Source: Terriglobia bacterium (GTDB lineage: Bacteria > Acidobacteriota > Terriglobia > Terriglobales > Acidobacteriaceae). Taken from it: DNA of 64,000 nucleotides. The notes beneath the pieces were generated by a model. That model had not been told where the DNA came from. It did no database searches and saw nothing but the letters and a program-made list of their open reading frames with translations. Numbering within the stretch: the first letter of the stretch is position 1; each line of letters starts with the position of its first letter. Positions 40,182 to 50,400 of the stretch are shown here, piece after piece. The DNA is taken from the NCBI GenBank assembly GCA_020073465.1, contig JAIQFC010000027.1, positions 27,358 to 91,357 on the forward strand. The letters are read 5' to 3'. Position numbers and translations under genes: made by a program.

Positions 40182-42701
40182 TCACAATCGGACTTTTCGC
40201 AGACGCAATGCGTTCGTGATCACGGAGACCGAACTGAAGCTCATGGCTGCGGCGGCAAAGATGGGGCTCAGGAGTAATCCGAAGAAGGGATAGAGCACAC
40301 CAGCGGCGATCGGGACTCCGACGGCGTTGTAGATGAAGGCAAAGAACAAATTCTGACGGATGTTGCGCATGGTGGCCTGGCTCAGTTTGCGGGCGCGAAC
40401 GATGCCGGTCAGATCGCCCTTCACCAGCGTGATGCCGCCGCTTTCCATGGCGACGTCGGTGCCGGTGCCCATGGCGATTCCGACGTTGGCTTGTGCCAAC
40501 GCGGGGGCATCGTTGATCCCGTCGCCGGCCATGGCGACCACTCTTCCCTGCCTTTGCAGCTTGCGGATGATTTCTAACTTCGCTTCGGGCAAGACTTCGG
40601 CTTCAAATTCGGTGATGCCCAGGAGGGCGGCAATCTCGGCCGCGGTTTCGCGACGGTCTCCCGTGAGCATCACGACGTGGAGGCCATTTTTCTTGAGCTC
40701 GTGGATGGCATCCCTGGCTACAGGTTTGACTGGATCTGACACAGTGAGAGTCCCAGCATACTTGCCGTCAATCGCGACAATAAGCGTTGTTCCGCCCTTT
40801 GCGTTCAACGTCAAAAAGGCCGCCTCGTCTCTCGCGAATGCTCCCACCTCAAGCATCAAGGCTGTGTTGCCCACGGCGACCTGGTGTCCCTCGACGGTGC
40901 CGCGAATTCCCTTCCCGGGCACATAGAGGAAATCTCCTGGCTCCGTAAGTGTGAGGTCCTGCTGCGTCGCGCCACTGACCACGGCCGCGGCCAGAGGATG
41001 TTCACTGGCGCGCTCCAGGCTGGCAGCAAGGCGAAGGACGTCTTTTTCGTTCCCTGGCTGGGAGAGAGACAACGCTGCAAGTTTCGGCTTGCCTTCGGTC
41101 AGAGTGCCGGTTTTGTCGACGACCAGGGTGTCGACTTTCTCGAGGATCTCCAGGGCCTCGGCGTTCTTGATCAGGACTCCGGCGTGAGCGCCGCGGCCGG
41201 TGCCAACCATGATCGCCATGGGCGTGGCCAGGCCGAGTGCGCAGGGGCAAGCGATGATCAGGACTGCAACTGCATTTACGAGAGCATGTGCGAGGCGCGG
41301 TTGTGGGCCGGCAAGAAACCAGGCGGCGAAGGTCACGACCGCTATGCCTACCACGGCGGGCACGAAGAAAGCAGCGACCCGGTCCGCCAGGCCCTGAATC
41401 GGAGCCCGGCTGCGCTGAGCCTGGCTGACCATTTGCACGATTCGGGCGAGCAGCGTCTCAGAACCGACGCGCTCGGCGCGCATGACGAACGAACCGGTTC
41501 CGTTGATGGTCGCACCAACGACCTTGTCCGCAGCGTGCTTTTCGACGTGCATGGACTCGCCCGTGATCATCGACTCGTCGACGGCACTGGCGCCGTCGAG
41601 AACCACGCCGTCTACGGGAACTTTCTCTCCCGGGCGAACGCGCAGGCGGTCGCCGGGTTTTACCTGTTCAAGCGGGACGTCTTTCTCGCCGCCGTCGGAG
41701 GTGAGCAGGCGCGCTGTCTTCGGGCTCAGATCAAGCAGCGCCCGGATGGCAGCGCTGGTGCGGCTGCGGGCGCGCAGTTCCATGACTTGTCCCAGCAAGA
41801 CCAGCGTCGTTATCGCGGCAGCGGCTTCGAAGTAAACGTCGGGATATCCACCCATGCCACGAAGCGAGTCGGGGAACACTTGCGGTGCAACGGTGGCAAC
41901 GACGCTGTATCCGTACGCTACGCCTGTGCCGAGACCGATCAGCGTGAACATATTCGGACTGCGATTCGCGAGCGACGTCCAGAAGCGCTGAAAGAAAGGC
42001 CATCCGCCCCACAGCACAACGGGCGTTGCCAGCGCGAACTCGAGCCAGGGAAGAGACTTGCCGCCCAGGATGCGGTGCAGTGGCATCTCCCAGATCATGG
42101 CGGCCATCGCGACGGCGAGCAGCGGCGCAGTAAGGATGGCGCTGACCCAGAAGCGGCGGCTCATGTCACGGAGTTCAGGATTATCCTCTGCGGTCGCCGT
42201 AACCGTGCGCGGTTCGAGCGCCATGCCGCAGATCGGGCAGGAGCCGGGCTCGGTCCGAACGATTTCGGGATGCATCGGGCAGGTGTATTCGGTGCGCGTG
42301 GGAACGAGGGGAAACTCAGGCTCCAAGGCCATGCCGCAGGAAGGGCATGGTACGGGCCTGGTCTCGCGGACTTCGGGGCACATTGGGCAGACGTAGACAG
42401 GTGCTGCGGTTGCGGGACGCGCGGAAACCGGGACGTGAATTTCTGCAGACCGGGGCGTTGCGTGGTGCGGATCGACCTTCGGCAATACGGACGGCATCCC
42501 GAGCATCACCAAACCTGAGGCGGGGGTTGATTTGCGGAGGTACGTCTCCGGATCGGCCTTGAATTTTTCCACGCAACCGGCGCAGCAGAAATAGTAGTTC
42601 TTGCCGGCGTGAGCATGGACATGCTTCGCGGTGGCAGGATTCACGTTCATCCCGCATACGGGATCTTTCTCCAGCGCGGTTGCGGTGTTTGATTCGCTCA
42701 T
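40182..42701 (-). CDS. copA: Copper-translocating P1B-type ATPase with YHS and two heavy-metal-binding domains
   Basis: Copper exporter, 839 residues. N-terminal YHS domain ([10 protein letters not shown]...[10 protein letters not shown], about residues 13-55) and two HMBD motifs: CPMCPEV...[10 protein letters not shown] (102-128) and CPMHPEI...[10 protein letters not shown] (139-164). The first has CPMC where CPMH is usual. The P-type core is complete: TGES at 380-383, CPC at 485-487 in the ion path, DKTGT with phospho-acceptor D529, SEHPLA for the nucleotide domain, and [10 protein letters not shown]. No HMA domain is fused. The divergent small HMA-like gene lies 210 bp away. Substrate Cu+ is inferred from the CPC class. 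Confidence 0.95.
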   Translation of the reverse strand: MSESNTATALEKDPVCGMNVNPATAKHVHAHAGKNYYFCCAGCVEKFKADPETYLRKSTPASGLVMLGMPSVLPKVDPHHATPRSAEIHVPVSARPATAAPVYVCPMCPEVRETRPVPCPSCGMALEPEFPLVPTRTEYTCPMHPEIVRTEPGSCPICGMALEPRTVTATAEDNPELRDMSRRFWVSAILTAPLLAVAMAAMIWEMPLHRILGGKSLPWLEFALATPVVLWGGWPFFQRFWTSLANRSPNMFTLIGLGTGVAYGYSVVATVAPQVFPDSLRGMGGYPDVYFEAAAAITTLVLLGQVMELRARSRTSAAIRALLDLSPKTARLLTSDGGEKDVPLEQVKPGDRLRVRPGEKVPVDGVVLDGASAVDESMITGESMHVEKHAADKVVGATINGTGSFVMRAERVGSETLLARIVQMVSQAQRSRAPIQGLADRVAAFFVPAVVGIAVVTFAAWFLAGPQPRLAHALVNAVAVLIIACPCALGLATPMAIMVGTGRGAHAGVLIKNAEALEILEKVDTLVVDKTGTLTEGKPKLAALSLSQPGNEKDVLRLAASLERASEHPLAAAVVSGATQQDLTLTEPGDFLYVPGKGIRGTVEGHQVAVGNTALMLEVGAFARDEAAFLTLNAKGGTTLIVAIDGKYAGTLTVSDPVKPVARDAIHELKKNGLHVVMLTGDRRETAAEIAALLGITEFEAEVLPEAKLEIIRKLQRQGRVVAMAGDGINDAPALAQANVGIAMGTGTDVAMESGGITLVKGDLTGIVRARKLSQATMRNIRQNLFFAFIYNAVGVPIAAGVLYPFFGLLLSPIFAAAAMSFSSVSVITNALRLRKVRL

Positions 42702-42756
42702 TCGGTAGACAGAATTCGTGCCGTCCCTGCGGGACTCGTTCTCCTTTCCTGGCTCA

Positions 42757-42776
42757 CCCAGGGCTTGCGCCCTGGG
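42757..42776. repeat. Intergenic hairpin
   Basis: CCCAGGGC, TTGC, GCCCTGGG: a perfect 8-bp stem with a 4-base loop. Smaller ones (GTCCCTGCGGGAC at 42723-42735 and GTCCCGC-GACG-GCGGGAC near 42859) lie in the same gap. These are part of the dispersed hairpin repeats. Confidence 0.55.
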
Positions 42777-42912
42777 TTAATGAATGCCGCCCTACGGGCT
42801 GGGAGATTTGTGAGATCGGCTCTAGGCTGTTTGATTGCCGATGCTCTATATTGGATTCGTCCCGCGACGGCGGGACAGATCCAACCTCATCATACAGAAG
42901 GGCTTTCACACC

Positions 42913-43140
42913 ATGACTTATTTGGAGGTGGTGTTCCGCTATGGAGCCGCGCCGGGAGAAAACGAACTGCGGGCGATCGACAGCATGCGCGAAGTGTATG
43001 GAGTACGCCGGGTGCAATTCAATCCGAAAGAACAGACGGTGCGCGTGGAATTCGATGCGTCGAGGCTGAAACAGGATGCGGTCGCACGGCTGCTGCGGCA
43101 GGCGGGAATCGATATACGGGAACCGCTGGCGCTGGCTTGA
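42913..43140 (+). CDS. Small HMA-like ferredoxin-fold protein without metal-binding cysteines
   Basis: Protein of 75 residues predicted to take the beta-alpha-beta-beta-alpha-beta fold: TYLEVVFRYG, ELRAIDSMREVYGV, RRVQFNPKEQTVRVEFDAS, QDAVARLLRQAGI. This is the pattern of HMA metallochaperones such as CopZ, including the conserved gV..v.fn...t..v.fd register, but the CxxC motif is absent (GAAPGEN at that position). It is divergent from the copper ATPase, so a degenerate chaperone or regulatory role is a guess. ATG at 42913; an ATG at 42835 lies in a hairpin-rich leader. Confidence 0.65.
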   Translation: MTYLEVVFRYGAAPGENELRAIDSMREVYGVRRVQFNPKEQTVRVEFDASRLKQDAVARLLRQAGIDIREPLALA

Positions 43141-43565
43141 TAGAGGGTGGGGGAGGGCCAGCCGAGTGCGGAAATGCAAGGGGCGCCCAAGAAAACCTCT
43201 GGCCGAAGTTATTCTCTGGAGCGCCCCGTTGCGCGCCACTTCGTCTGTTCTTCCCTAGAGCACATAGCGTGCCGTCCGCAAGTTGTTCAAAATACAAGTT
43301 CGCCGGATTGGCGACTCTGTAGGAATTTCTCTACCACGGGGAAAGAATTACGTCGGGAGTGATGCGCAAGAATAGGGCCCGACGGCGTGTTGAAGGGCGA
43401 TTTTTTTGGGGTACGCCTTTAGTGAGTTGTCCCTCTACGGGATTCACCCTAGGTCGCTGAATGGCAGGAAGGAAGCGACGTTCAGCTTCGCGCCGCTTGA
43501 TGGTGGTGGCTCAATTTGAGGTTTGAGGATTTCAAATTGAGCGACCACCCGGCGTTGATCGGAGT
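43141..43565. other. Intergenic region before tRNA-Arg
   Basis: No gene was seen. It has a hairpin (43509-43542) and GGGGCGC/GCGCCCC-type arms around 43180-43230. The stretch GCGATTTTTTTGG near 43400 is T-rich but not preceded by a clear stem. Confidence 0.4.
43509..43542. repeat. 11-bp inverted repeat upstream of tRNA-Arg
   Basis: GCTCAATTTGA (43509-43519) and TCAAATTGAGC (43532-43542), a perfect 11-bp stem with a 12-base loop, further extended by GGTGG/CCACC arms with mismatches. Possible terminator or recombination-related site. Confidence 0.5.
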
Positions 43566-43593
43566 TTGGCGGAGACAGGAATTCCGCTATAAT
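43566..43593 (+). promoter_or_regulatory. tRNA-Arg promoter
   Basis: TATAAT at 43588-43593 is a perfect -10; TTGGCG at 43566-43571 is a reasonable -35 with 16-bp spacing. The tRNA starts 32 bp after the -10. Confidence 0.65.
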
Positions 43594-43625
43594 CGAACAC
43601 GAGTTCTTCCTGCCGCGTAAGATCC

Positions 43626-43702
43626 GCGCCCTTAGCTCAGTTGGATAGAGCGTCTGGCTACGAACCAGAAGGTCGGGAGTTCGAATCTCTCAGGGCGCAC
43701 CA
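43626..43702 (+). tRNA. tRNA-Arg (ACG anticodon)
   Basis: 77-nt cloverleaf. Acceptor arms GCGCCCT and AGGGCGC pair fully; the anticodon stem TCTGG/CCAGA encloses loop CTACGAA with anticodon ACG; the T-loop is TTCGAAT; the discriminator is A and CCA is encoded. A decayed integrase lies 25 bp downstream on the other strand, the usual arrangement for integration into a tRNA 3' end. Confidence 0.95.
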
Positions 43703-43727
43703 TTCTAAAACCTACCCCACATTGGAT

Positions 43728-44979
43728 TTAGGTTGCTTGCGAGACCACAAGTTGCTGCGTGTTTTGTAGCCCTTGTAGCCCATTCAGTGAGAATCCCAGC
43801 CCCGTGCTCTCCGCACAGAGGGCGCGGAAGGCTCGATCCTCTTTGATTTTCGAATATCCGTCCGTGATGCTCTTGTCTGCATGACCGATCCAGTACCGCA
43901 GCAAATCCTCAGGCACTCGATTCTTGCGGAGATGAGTCACCCTGAAGCGCCTGAAGCAGTGAAAGCCTACCTTGCGGTCAGCAATCTGGTACAGAGCGCG
44001 CAAGACGTTCCTCTGTAACAGAGGTCGCCCGCTCTTGGTCGCGAAGATGTAGCCGGACTTCCCGGCCACGTACTCACGTAGCACGGCAGCCAGTGACTCC
44101 GGAATAATCAACCTCGCGCACGGCAGAGGGTGTCTTGGGTGCTTGCTCCCTCCCGTGCCAAATTGACCGGCTCACGGTCAGGATTCGGCAGTCCAGTGAG
44201 AAGTCGGTATCCTTCAGCGCCAGAGCCTCACCGATCCGCAGCCCGCTACCAGACAGCAAAGCGAAAAGCACAGCATACCGGCCTTTGACAAGGAGGCCCT
44301 CAATGTCCGGTGCATCCACGGTCGGACAATGCTGTTCTTCCTTGTTGACGATAGGCAACTGGATAAAATCATGGTTCCATTTGCGCGGGTACAGTTGTTC
44401 GCCGTCCTTGTCAACCGCAGATGCAACGACCATCTTTACCGGCTGCACGTAGTTGACGATTGTTTTCGCGGAAAGGCCAGCCGTCGCCATCTTGTCCACC
44501 AGTTCACGCAGTGCGCCATTGGAAACGTCCGACACCGGCATGTCGCCAATGTTCGGGAGAATCCAGCAATCCAGTGCGTGCTGCCAGTTGAAAATCGTGG
44601 CGGGTTTGACCGGCCTGCGCCGTCGCGTGGCTAGTGCGGCAATCCACCGCTCTGCTTGCGCGCGGAACGTCAGCGCCGGTGCGGTATTGGTTGTGAAGGC
44701 TTGCCTGCCATTGATGCCTTCAGAGTCGATGTGTTCGCGTAGCGTGCGGCGCGCACATGTACGGGTGGCACAGATGCCGAGAGTGACAGTGTGACGTTTT
44801 CGGCCTTCAGGAGTGTCAATCCAGTAACGTCCGTATGCCGAGGCTGCTGGATTCCACGATTCTGTGAAGCCATGTTGAAACACGTTTCCTGTTTGTCCGA
44901 TTCGGCGGTTCAAGGATGGTCCTCGTTTCCGCCTTATCGCCGTTGCGAAAGTGATATTACCAGACTGTAATGATTGCAC
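43728..44979 (-). pseudogene. Tyrosine recombinase/integrase, split by a one-base frameshift
   Basis: Two minus-strand frames form one phage-type integrase of about 415 residues. The upstream part (44074-44979, 301 codons) carries a core-binding SAM-like domain and the catalytic Arg (GSGLRIGEAL); its coding sequence runs out near AVREVD. The downstream part (43728-44111) starts in another frame at IPESLAAVL and carries the remaining residues: HCFRRFRVTHL (His and Arg), WIGHADKSI (His) and YSK (Tyr nucleophile). One extra T near 44105 splits them. All catalytic residues are otherwise intact, so the event is recent or an error. Adjacent to tRNA-Arg, it marks a former island or element. Start GTG at 44979. 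Confidence 0.85.
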
Positions 44980-45169
44980 CTTTCGACTTCATTTTCTGGG
45001 GATTTTTGCGGTTGAGGGGACTTGTGGTTTGCTCTTGCTTCATCGATGAGTTCTACGCCGGGATGGAAAATGTGAGCAGCATCCCGGCAGGGTCGTCGCT
45101 CCCGGCGTTGCCCTAAAGTTACTGCTCATCCCATCCCGGCACAAAACTCACCGGCGTCACGATGAATCG
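44980..45169. other. Gap between integrase and truncated gene
   Basis: No gene. CGCCGGGATGG and CCCGGCG-type arms give imperfect inverted repeats (about 45055-45140). This may be part of a decayed mobile element end. Confidence 0.35.
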
Positions 45170-45496
45170 TTAATTGGCGGTCATCTGAATGGCGACGGCA
45201 TCAACAGCCTTCTGCATGGCCGCAGGGTCGGCGTGTTTCTCCAGTTGCTCGACTTGTGCGACCAGGGCTTTCAACTTCTCGGCCCAAATGCAGTTCAAGG
45301 CTCGTAGCAGGTTGCCCAGCGTCCCTTGCCAAGTCTTGCCATTGGGCAGCACCAGCATTACGTCACCAACCACACCGTTGAGAATCTCGGGCGGGATCGT
45401 CAGCCGGACTTGCTCCCAAAAGATGCGGGCTTGAGACAGGTCTTTGAGCGAGTCACCGCTGATTTCGATCTCGCAACCGTCGGGGAAAGCGAGAAC
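45170..45496 (-). pseudogene. 5'-truncated gene remnant of unknown function
   Basis: The minus-strand frame is open from 45496 to a stop at 45170 and reads as a real protein throughout: FPDGCEIEISGDSLKDLSQ, RIFWEQVRLTIPPEILNGVV, then a helical C-terminus (KALVAQVEQLEKHADP). No ATG occurs before residue ~48 and an in-frame TGA stands at 45497-45499, so the 5' end is lost. A GTG at 45373 would give a 67-residue protein. It lies next to the decayed integrase, so it is probably leftover cargo of the same element. Family not recognised. Confidence 0.55.
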
Positions 45497-45691
45497 TCAC
45501 GAGTTCGACGCGGTCTCCGCAGGGAGCGACGTTCTTAGTTTCTCGCTTCCGCATTGACGACTTGAGCTCATGCGGGACGAGGAAGTGCTGTTGTGAAACC
45601 CGCTTCCTTGACAAAGACGAATAGCTAACGATGGTTTGCAACCGCAGGCGTATTGAGACCGTAGCTATGTGGAGGAGCTTGTTAGCGAGTG

Positions 45692-46393
45692 TTAGATGAC
45701 ACTCGCATCAGCCCTGAGACCAGGATGACCGACACCAATGCGCTGCAATTCGCAGCGCTTAACAATGCCAAAGCGGTTTCTCGCCCCGACCTTGCGCAGG
45801 ATATGGTGCACGTGATTCTTAACAGTCTGCTCAGCCAGATTCAGTCGCACTGCGATCTCTTTATTGGTAAGGCGTTCGGTCAACAGTTCCACCAACTGTT
45901 GTTCCCTGCGGCTAAGTCCATGGTCGGACCCCCAAGAGAGCGCGGGAGGAGCAGTTGCTTGCTGAGCAACCGATCGAAACAAAACCATAGAGAGAAGTGA
46001 AGGGCACACCGCCTGATCGGATGCTACCGCTTTGATAGCAGCCGCCACTTCCGACGCCGAAGCATCTTTCAAGACATATCCGACGACGCCCTCGCGGACC
46101 GCCCTCAAAAAGGTATTTTCGTCTAGGTCCATGTCCACCATGACGACTCGTAGACCAGGAATTGTGGCCTGGAGGTCAGGGATAAGCTTGGCTCTGAAAA
46201 GCGCGAGACCACTGGAATCTAAAACCAGGATGCCCGGACGGGCCAAGACAATCTCCTGGCGCGTTGTGGGCGAATAGGGGCTAGCCCCAACAACGCGGAT
46301 ATCGCCTTTCTTAGTGAGGAGCCGGACCAGCGCTTCGCGCAGTAGCCGGTTTTCAGCAAGCAGGAATACTTCCACAAGCCTCTGCGAATCCAT
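45692..46393 (-). CDS. LuxR/NarL-family response regulator
   Basis: Protein of 233 residues from the ATG at 46393. The N-terminal receiver-like domain has D59 (GILVLDSSG) as probable phospho-acceptor and K109 (YVLKDAS), but the acidic pair at the N-terminus is AEN rather than DD, so magnesium binding may be weakened. The C-terminal GerE-type HTH is complete (LSRREQQLVELLTERLTNKEIAVRLNLAEQTVKNHVHHILRKV, residues 160-202). It is divergent from the exopolysaccharide cluster and is a candidate regulator of it. A histidine kinase is not present in the window. Confidence 0.9.
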   Translation of the reverse strand: MDSQRLVEVFLLAENRLLREALVRLLTKKGDIRVVGASPYSPTTRQEIVLARPGILVLDSSGLALFRAKLIPDLQATIPGLRVVMVDMDLDENTFLRAVREGVVGYVLKDASASEVAAAIKAVASDQAVCPSLLSMVLFRSVAQQATAPPALSWGSDHGLSRREQQLVELLTERLTNKEIAVRLNLAEQTVKNHVHHILRKVGARNRFGIVKRCELQRIGVGHPGLRADASVI

Positions 46394-46829
46394 AGATACA
46401 CCCCAATCACGCACACCTACAACCCCTCGGTTTGGGTTGTGCCCCCTTTCACCCCGCGCCAAGTCCTCATGCTCGATCCTGCGGGTAATTGCTGTACCCG
46501 CCTGTTTATACCATTGCGCCCGATTCATCCACTTGGGCGTGCCGGTTAGCTTCCCTAAACTCCAATAGCGAAAGAAAGTTGCGCGAGGAACCCAATTTAG
46601 TGGCAGAGCCTAACGCGGCATACCGTCACTGTTGGTGGCCTCCATGTGCTGCTGTCTTAAGCGCAGACAATCTTGATTCGACGGTACCATTTTAGTACTG
46701 CCTCAGTACTTGTGCAGCACCCGCACAGGAAGTACACGGAGTATCACGAGCACTTCATGCGCGTAGAACCCTTTTGAACCTTGCGTTTATGGCCTATTCC
46801 AACCTACCTTACAACATTCCGGAGAACAT
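46394..46829. other. Divergent regulatory region of the exopolysaccharide cluster
   Basis: About 440 bp between the LuxR-type regulator and the receiver-like gene. The clearest element is the AGTACTG-CCT-CAGTACT palindrome at 46694-46710. No gene was found. Confidence 0.5.
46694..46710. promoter_or_regulatory. Operator-like palindrome upstream of exopolysaccharide cluster
   Basis: AGTACTGCCTCAGTACT, two perfect 7-bp arms with a 3-bp centre. It lies about 120 bp upstream of the receiver-like gene and 300 bp upstream of the LuxR-type start, and suits a dimeric regulator such as the NarL-type HTH encoded nearby. Binding is inferred. Confidence 0.5.
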
Positions 46830-47210
46830 GTGAAGCGAGTTCGCGTCTTGGTCGCAAATCGGCCCCGCCTAATGCGGGAACTCGTGGTGACTACTATCGC
46901 AGACCAGCCTGACATTGAAATTGTCGGCGAGGTTGAGGATGGTGGTGACCTCATCGAAGTTGTGGAGCAAGTTCGACCGGATGTACTCATTCTAGCGATG
47001 GACGAACCGGAGAAGCGCCTCGGCCAGTGCGGCTTCCTTCTCGGACGCTATCCTCAGATGAGAATTGTTGCGCTTGCGCCCGAGCAAAACCGTGCGATCT
47101 TTTACTGGGCCATCATCGACATTCGAACCAAGCCCATGGAAAGTTCGGAGGCAGGGATCCTGAATGCGGTGCGTGAGCGACCGGCTTTGGTCGGAATTGC
47201 TCAGAGCTAG
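46830..47210 (+). CDS. Receiver-like protein lacking the phosphorylation site
   Basis: Protein of 126 residues with the alternating pattern of a CheY-like receiver: RVRVLVANRPRLMRELVV, IVGEVEDGGDLIEVVEQVRPDVLILAM, MRIVALAPEQ. The acidic pair is replaced by Asn-Arg (N10), the phospho-acceptor position holds A56 (LILAMDEP), and the Lys segment is IRTKPM. There is no output domain. It cannot be phosphorylated normally, so it may be a protein-interaction module or a decayed regulator. It is the first plus-strand gene before the export gene. Confidence 0.75.
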   Translation: MKRVRVLVANRPRLMRELVVTTIADQPDIEIVGEVEDGGDLIEVVEQVRPDVLILAMDEPEKRLGQCGFLLGRYPQMRIVALAPEQNRAIFYWAIIDIRTKPMESSEAGILNAVRERPALVGIAQS

Positions 47211-47367
47211 GTGGGGATTGGAAACGCCTCTGCCTACGATTTGTGGATCACGATACGGGAAGGGGTATTAGCTAACGGGGACCCCGTGAGTGAGAGGGCG
47301 GAGCTTTATCCGCAGCATTGCAACCTGCCAGACTTGGGCGAGGTGCAGCATGCGAATACAAGTGGAG

Positions 47368-47381
47368 CGCGTAAGTACGCG
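47368..47381. promoter_or_regulatory. Short palindrome upstream of export gene
   Basis: CGCGTA-AG-TACGCG, six-bp arms around 2 bases, about 70 bp before the Wza-like ATG. Could be an operator or a hairpin in the leader. Confidence 0.3.
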
Positions 47382-47449
47382 GTTGGAGTGAGTCGATCCG
47401 AAGGTACGGGGTTCGGTTCCGTTGCGCTTCTGGAGAGGGTGTGAGGTGT

Positions 47450-50400
47450 ATGAAGAGAGGCCTGTACAGCGCTTCGTTTCGGGGTTGGCGACCAGCGGCG
47501 TTAGTGTTGTTGTTGGTGGTGGTGGTCGGTGCAAGCCTGCTGTTGGCGCAGAACAGCTCGTACGACAACTCCTACCCTGACCGGCGGAAAGCCGTACCCG
47601 AGGACCGGTCGCGAGCTGCAAAGGAGGCCGAGCAGTCGGTTGCACTGTCTGCGGACAAAATCGTCTCGATCCTGAGGACCGAGTCCGGGTTGCTCCTTGA
47701 GTGCAAGAGAATATTGGTCAGAAAGGCATTCGAACAGGGGCGATTGCTGGAGCCGGGAGATTTGGACGACGAATCAGTCTTTCAGTTGGTTCGGGACGAG
47801 GCCAATGTCCGGATGCTCTTCACGCGGGAGATTGAAGATCGCTACTATATCCGCGCCAAGCCAACGCGCGAGGAATTACAGCGTAACTGGTTATTGGGCC
47901 AGATTCCATCGCAGGGCACGGGTGTGCCCTCACAACTCGGCACCTCCACTTCTGGTACAACCCCGAACCCGCTCAGAGCGGCGCAAAGCCAGGAAGATTC
48001 CTACTGGATGCGCCATGAAGACGACTTGCAACGGACTCCACCCCCTGACTTGGGCACCCCGGATTTCAACTCCCCTCAGTTTGCAACCCCAAGTTCTGGA
48101 ATGCCGGGCTGTCCTACGCCAGGGTGCATGACACCGGGGAATACAGGTTCTCCTTCGATGGCTCCCGGACAGCAGTCTCCGCGGCAAACGGTGCCCTCCA
48201 CTACGCCAACATATGATCCGCGGCGTGCGCTCCTGCAGGCACAATTACAGTCACCCAACGACCCCTATTCAATGGGCAACACTCCCGGCACGTCCGCGAT
48301 CGGCGGTGGCCAATTGGCGGCTATCGTAGCCGCCCGCATGGGCACTAGCGGTGGTGGTAGTCTCGCCAACCTGATGCCAGGTGATTCGGGTGGATTGCCA
48401 AAGGGTGGGATGAGCGGCTTGAATGTAGGGGGAACCGGAGCCTCCGCGTCCGGAGGCGGGCTATCCAGCCTCCTCGGCGGCTCAAGCTCAATCTCTGATC
48501 TCCTAGGTCAAAGTGGTGGTAGCGGGCAATTCCCGCAACAAGCTAGCCTGGGGACGCGTCCCAATTTCCTGCTTGCCCCTTCATACCCGTCCTCTGTTTA
48601 TTCCTCGTTGAATAGAGACAAGCAGCCATCCCTGTGGCACCATCCCAACCCCTATGCTGATGTTCCTTCTCTCTATGATCTCTATTCCAAGTACGAACGC
48701 AGCTCTCCAGCGCTAGAGCGATTCGGTGTCGAGGTCTTCCAAAATGGCACGGGCAACTTCGATCAGTTGCCCATGGACCTACCGGCTGGTCCTGAATATG
48801 TCCTGGGCCCGGGGGATGGCCTGAGTATTGACATGTTCGGAGGCGTCTCGCAACAACTGCTCCGGGTAGTCGATCGCGAAGGAAGAGTATCGCTGCCCGA
48901 TGTAGGTGGAGTGCAGGTCTCGGGGAAAACGTTGGGTGATGTGCAGAATATGGTTCAGAGTGCGCTGCGGAGCCAATACCGCGATGTTCGAACCGATATT
49001 TCTCTGGCGCGCCTTCGCTCTATTCGGGTCTACGTAGTCGGGGATGTCCAGCGACCCGGCGCCTACGATGTCAGCTCCCTCTCCACGCCATTGAATGCGT
49101 TCTATGAGGCGGGCGGGCCGACCTCTGCTGGCAGCATGCGCGTCCTCAAACATTACCGTGGAAAGCAACTGGTGGAATCGGTTGACGTGTACGATCTCCT
49201 GCTGCACGGTGTCCGGGCGGGCATGGAAAGACTGGAAGCGGGCGATACCCTCCTTGTGCCTCCGATCGGACGGGAAGTGACGGTCGAAGGAATGGTACGC
49301 CGCCCCGCGGTTTATGAACTCAACGGCGAAAAAAATCTGGCTGAAGTTCTTGAAATTGCGGGTGGTGTTTTGCCTTCTGGCACCCTGCGTCACGTCGATG
49401 TAGAGCGCGTGGAGGCGCACGAGAGCCGAACAATGCTTCGGCTGGACATTCCAGAAAACAACAATGAGCAGTCGGTGAACAAAGCTCTGGAAGACTTTCA
49501 GATCCAGGACGGTGATCGCGTTCAGATCTCGCCCATTCTCCCCTATGCCGACAAGACCGTCTACCTGGACGGACATGTTTTCCGACCCGGCAAGTTTGCC
49601 TACCGCGATGGCATGAAGGTGACTGATCTTATCAAGTCGTACAAAGATCTACTGCCCGAACCCTACAAGCAACATGCGGAGATCATTCGTCTCCGAAACC
49701 CCGATAGCACGCCAGAGGTGCTGGCTTTCAACCTGGAAGATGCTCTGGCCGGCAAAGACCAGAATCTCCTGCTCCGACCCTTCGATACCGTGCGCGTATT
49801 CGGACGTTTTGATTTCGAGGATCCGCCGGTGGTGACCGTGACCGGAGAAGTGAGAGATCCGGGAGACCACGTCACCAACGGAGCGGCGTACCTTCGCGAT
49901 GCCGTTTTCCTGGCTGGCAACACAACCTCCGATGCGCTACTGGACGATGCGCAAGTGTTCCGCAAAACCGAAGACGGTAAGCTCAAAGTGTTCAGCGTGA
50001 ACCTAAGCAATGCTCTGGCAGGCGATCCTAAAGACAATATTCTGCTGGCATCGAAGGATCGAATCTTTATTCATAAGGACTTGAGTAAGGTGGATCCACC
50101 GTCAGTAAACGTTCAAGGAGAGGTGGCTCGTCCCGGCAAGTATCCGCTGGGGGATGGGATGACTGCTGCGGATTTAGTCCGGTTCGCTGGGGGTCTCAAA
50201 CGGAGCGCCTACACTCAGGAAGCCGACCTCACCCGGTATACCGTCGAGCACAGTAACAGGGTGATCGGCGATCACGAGACGGTTCAAATTGCCAAGGCCT
50301 TGGCCGGCGAACCCGATACCGACGTCCGGTTGCACGACGGTGATGTTCTCACCGTCCGCCAGCTATCAGGATGGAATGACATGGGTTCGACAATCACCGT

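Noticed and set aside
40884..42518. Long plus-strand frame inside the copper ATPase gene
   Set aside because: Antisense to copA; no recognisable protein.
45470..45545. tRNA-like or att-like sequence (GAGTTCGACGCGG) past the integrase
   Set aside because: It does not match the 3' end of the tRNA-Arg gene and has no cloverleaf partner arms.
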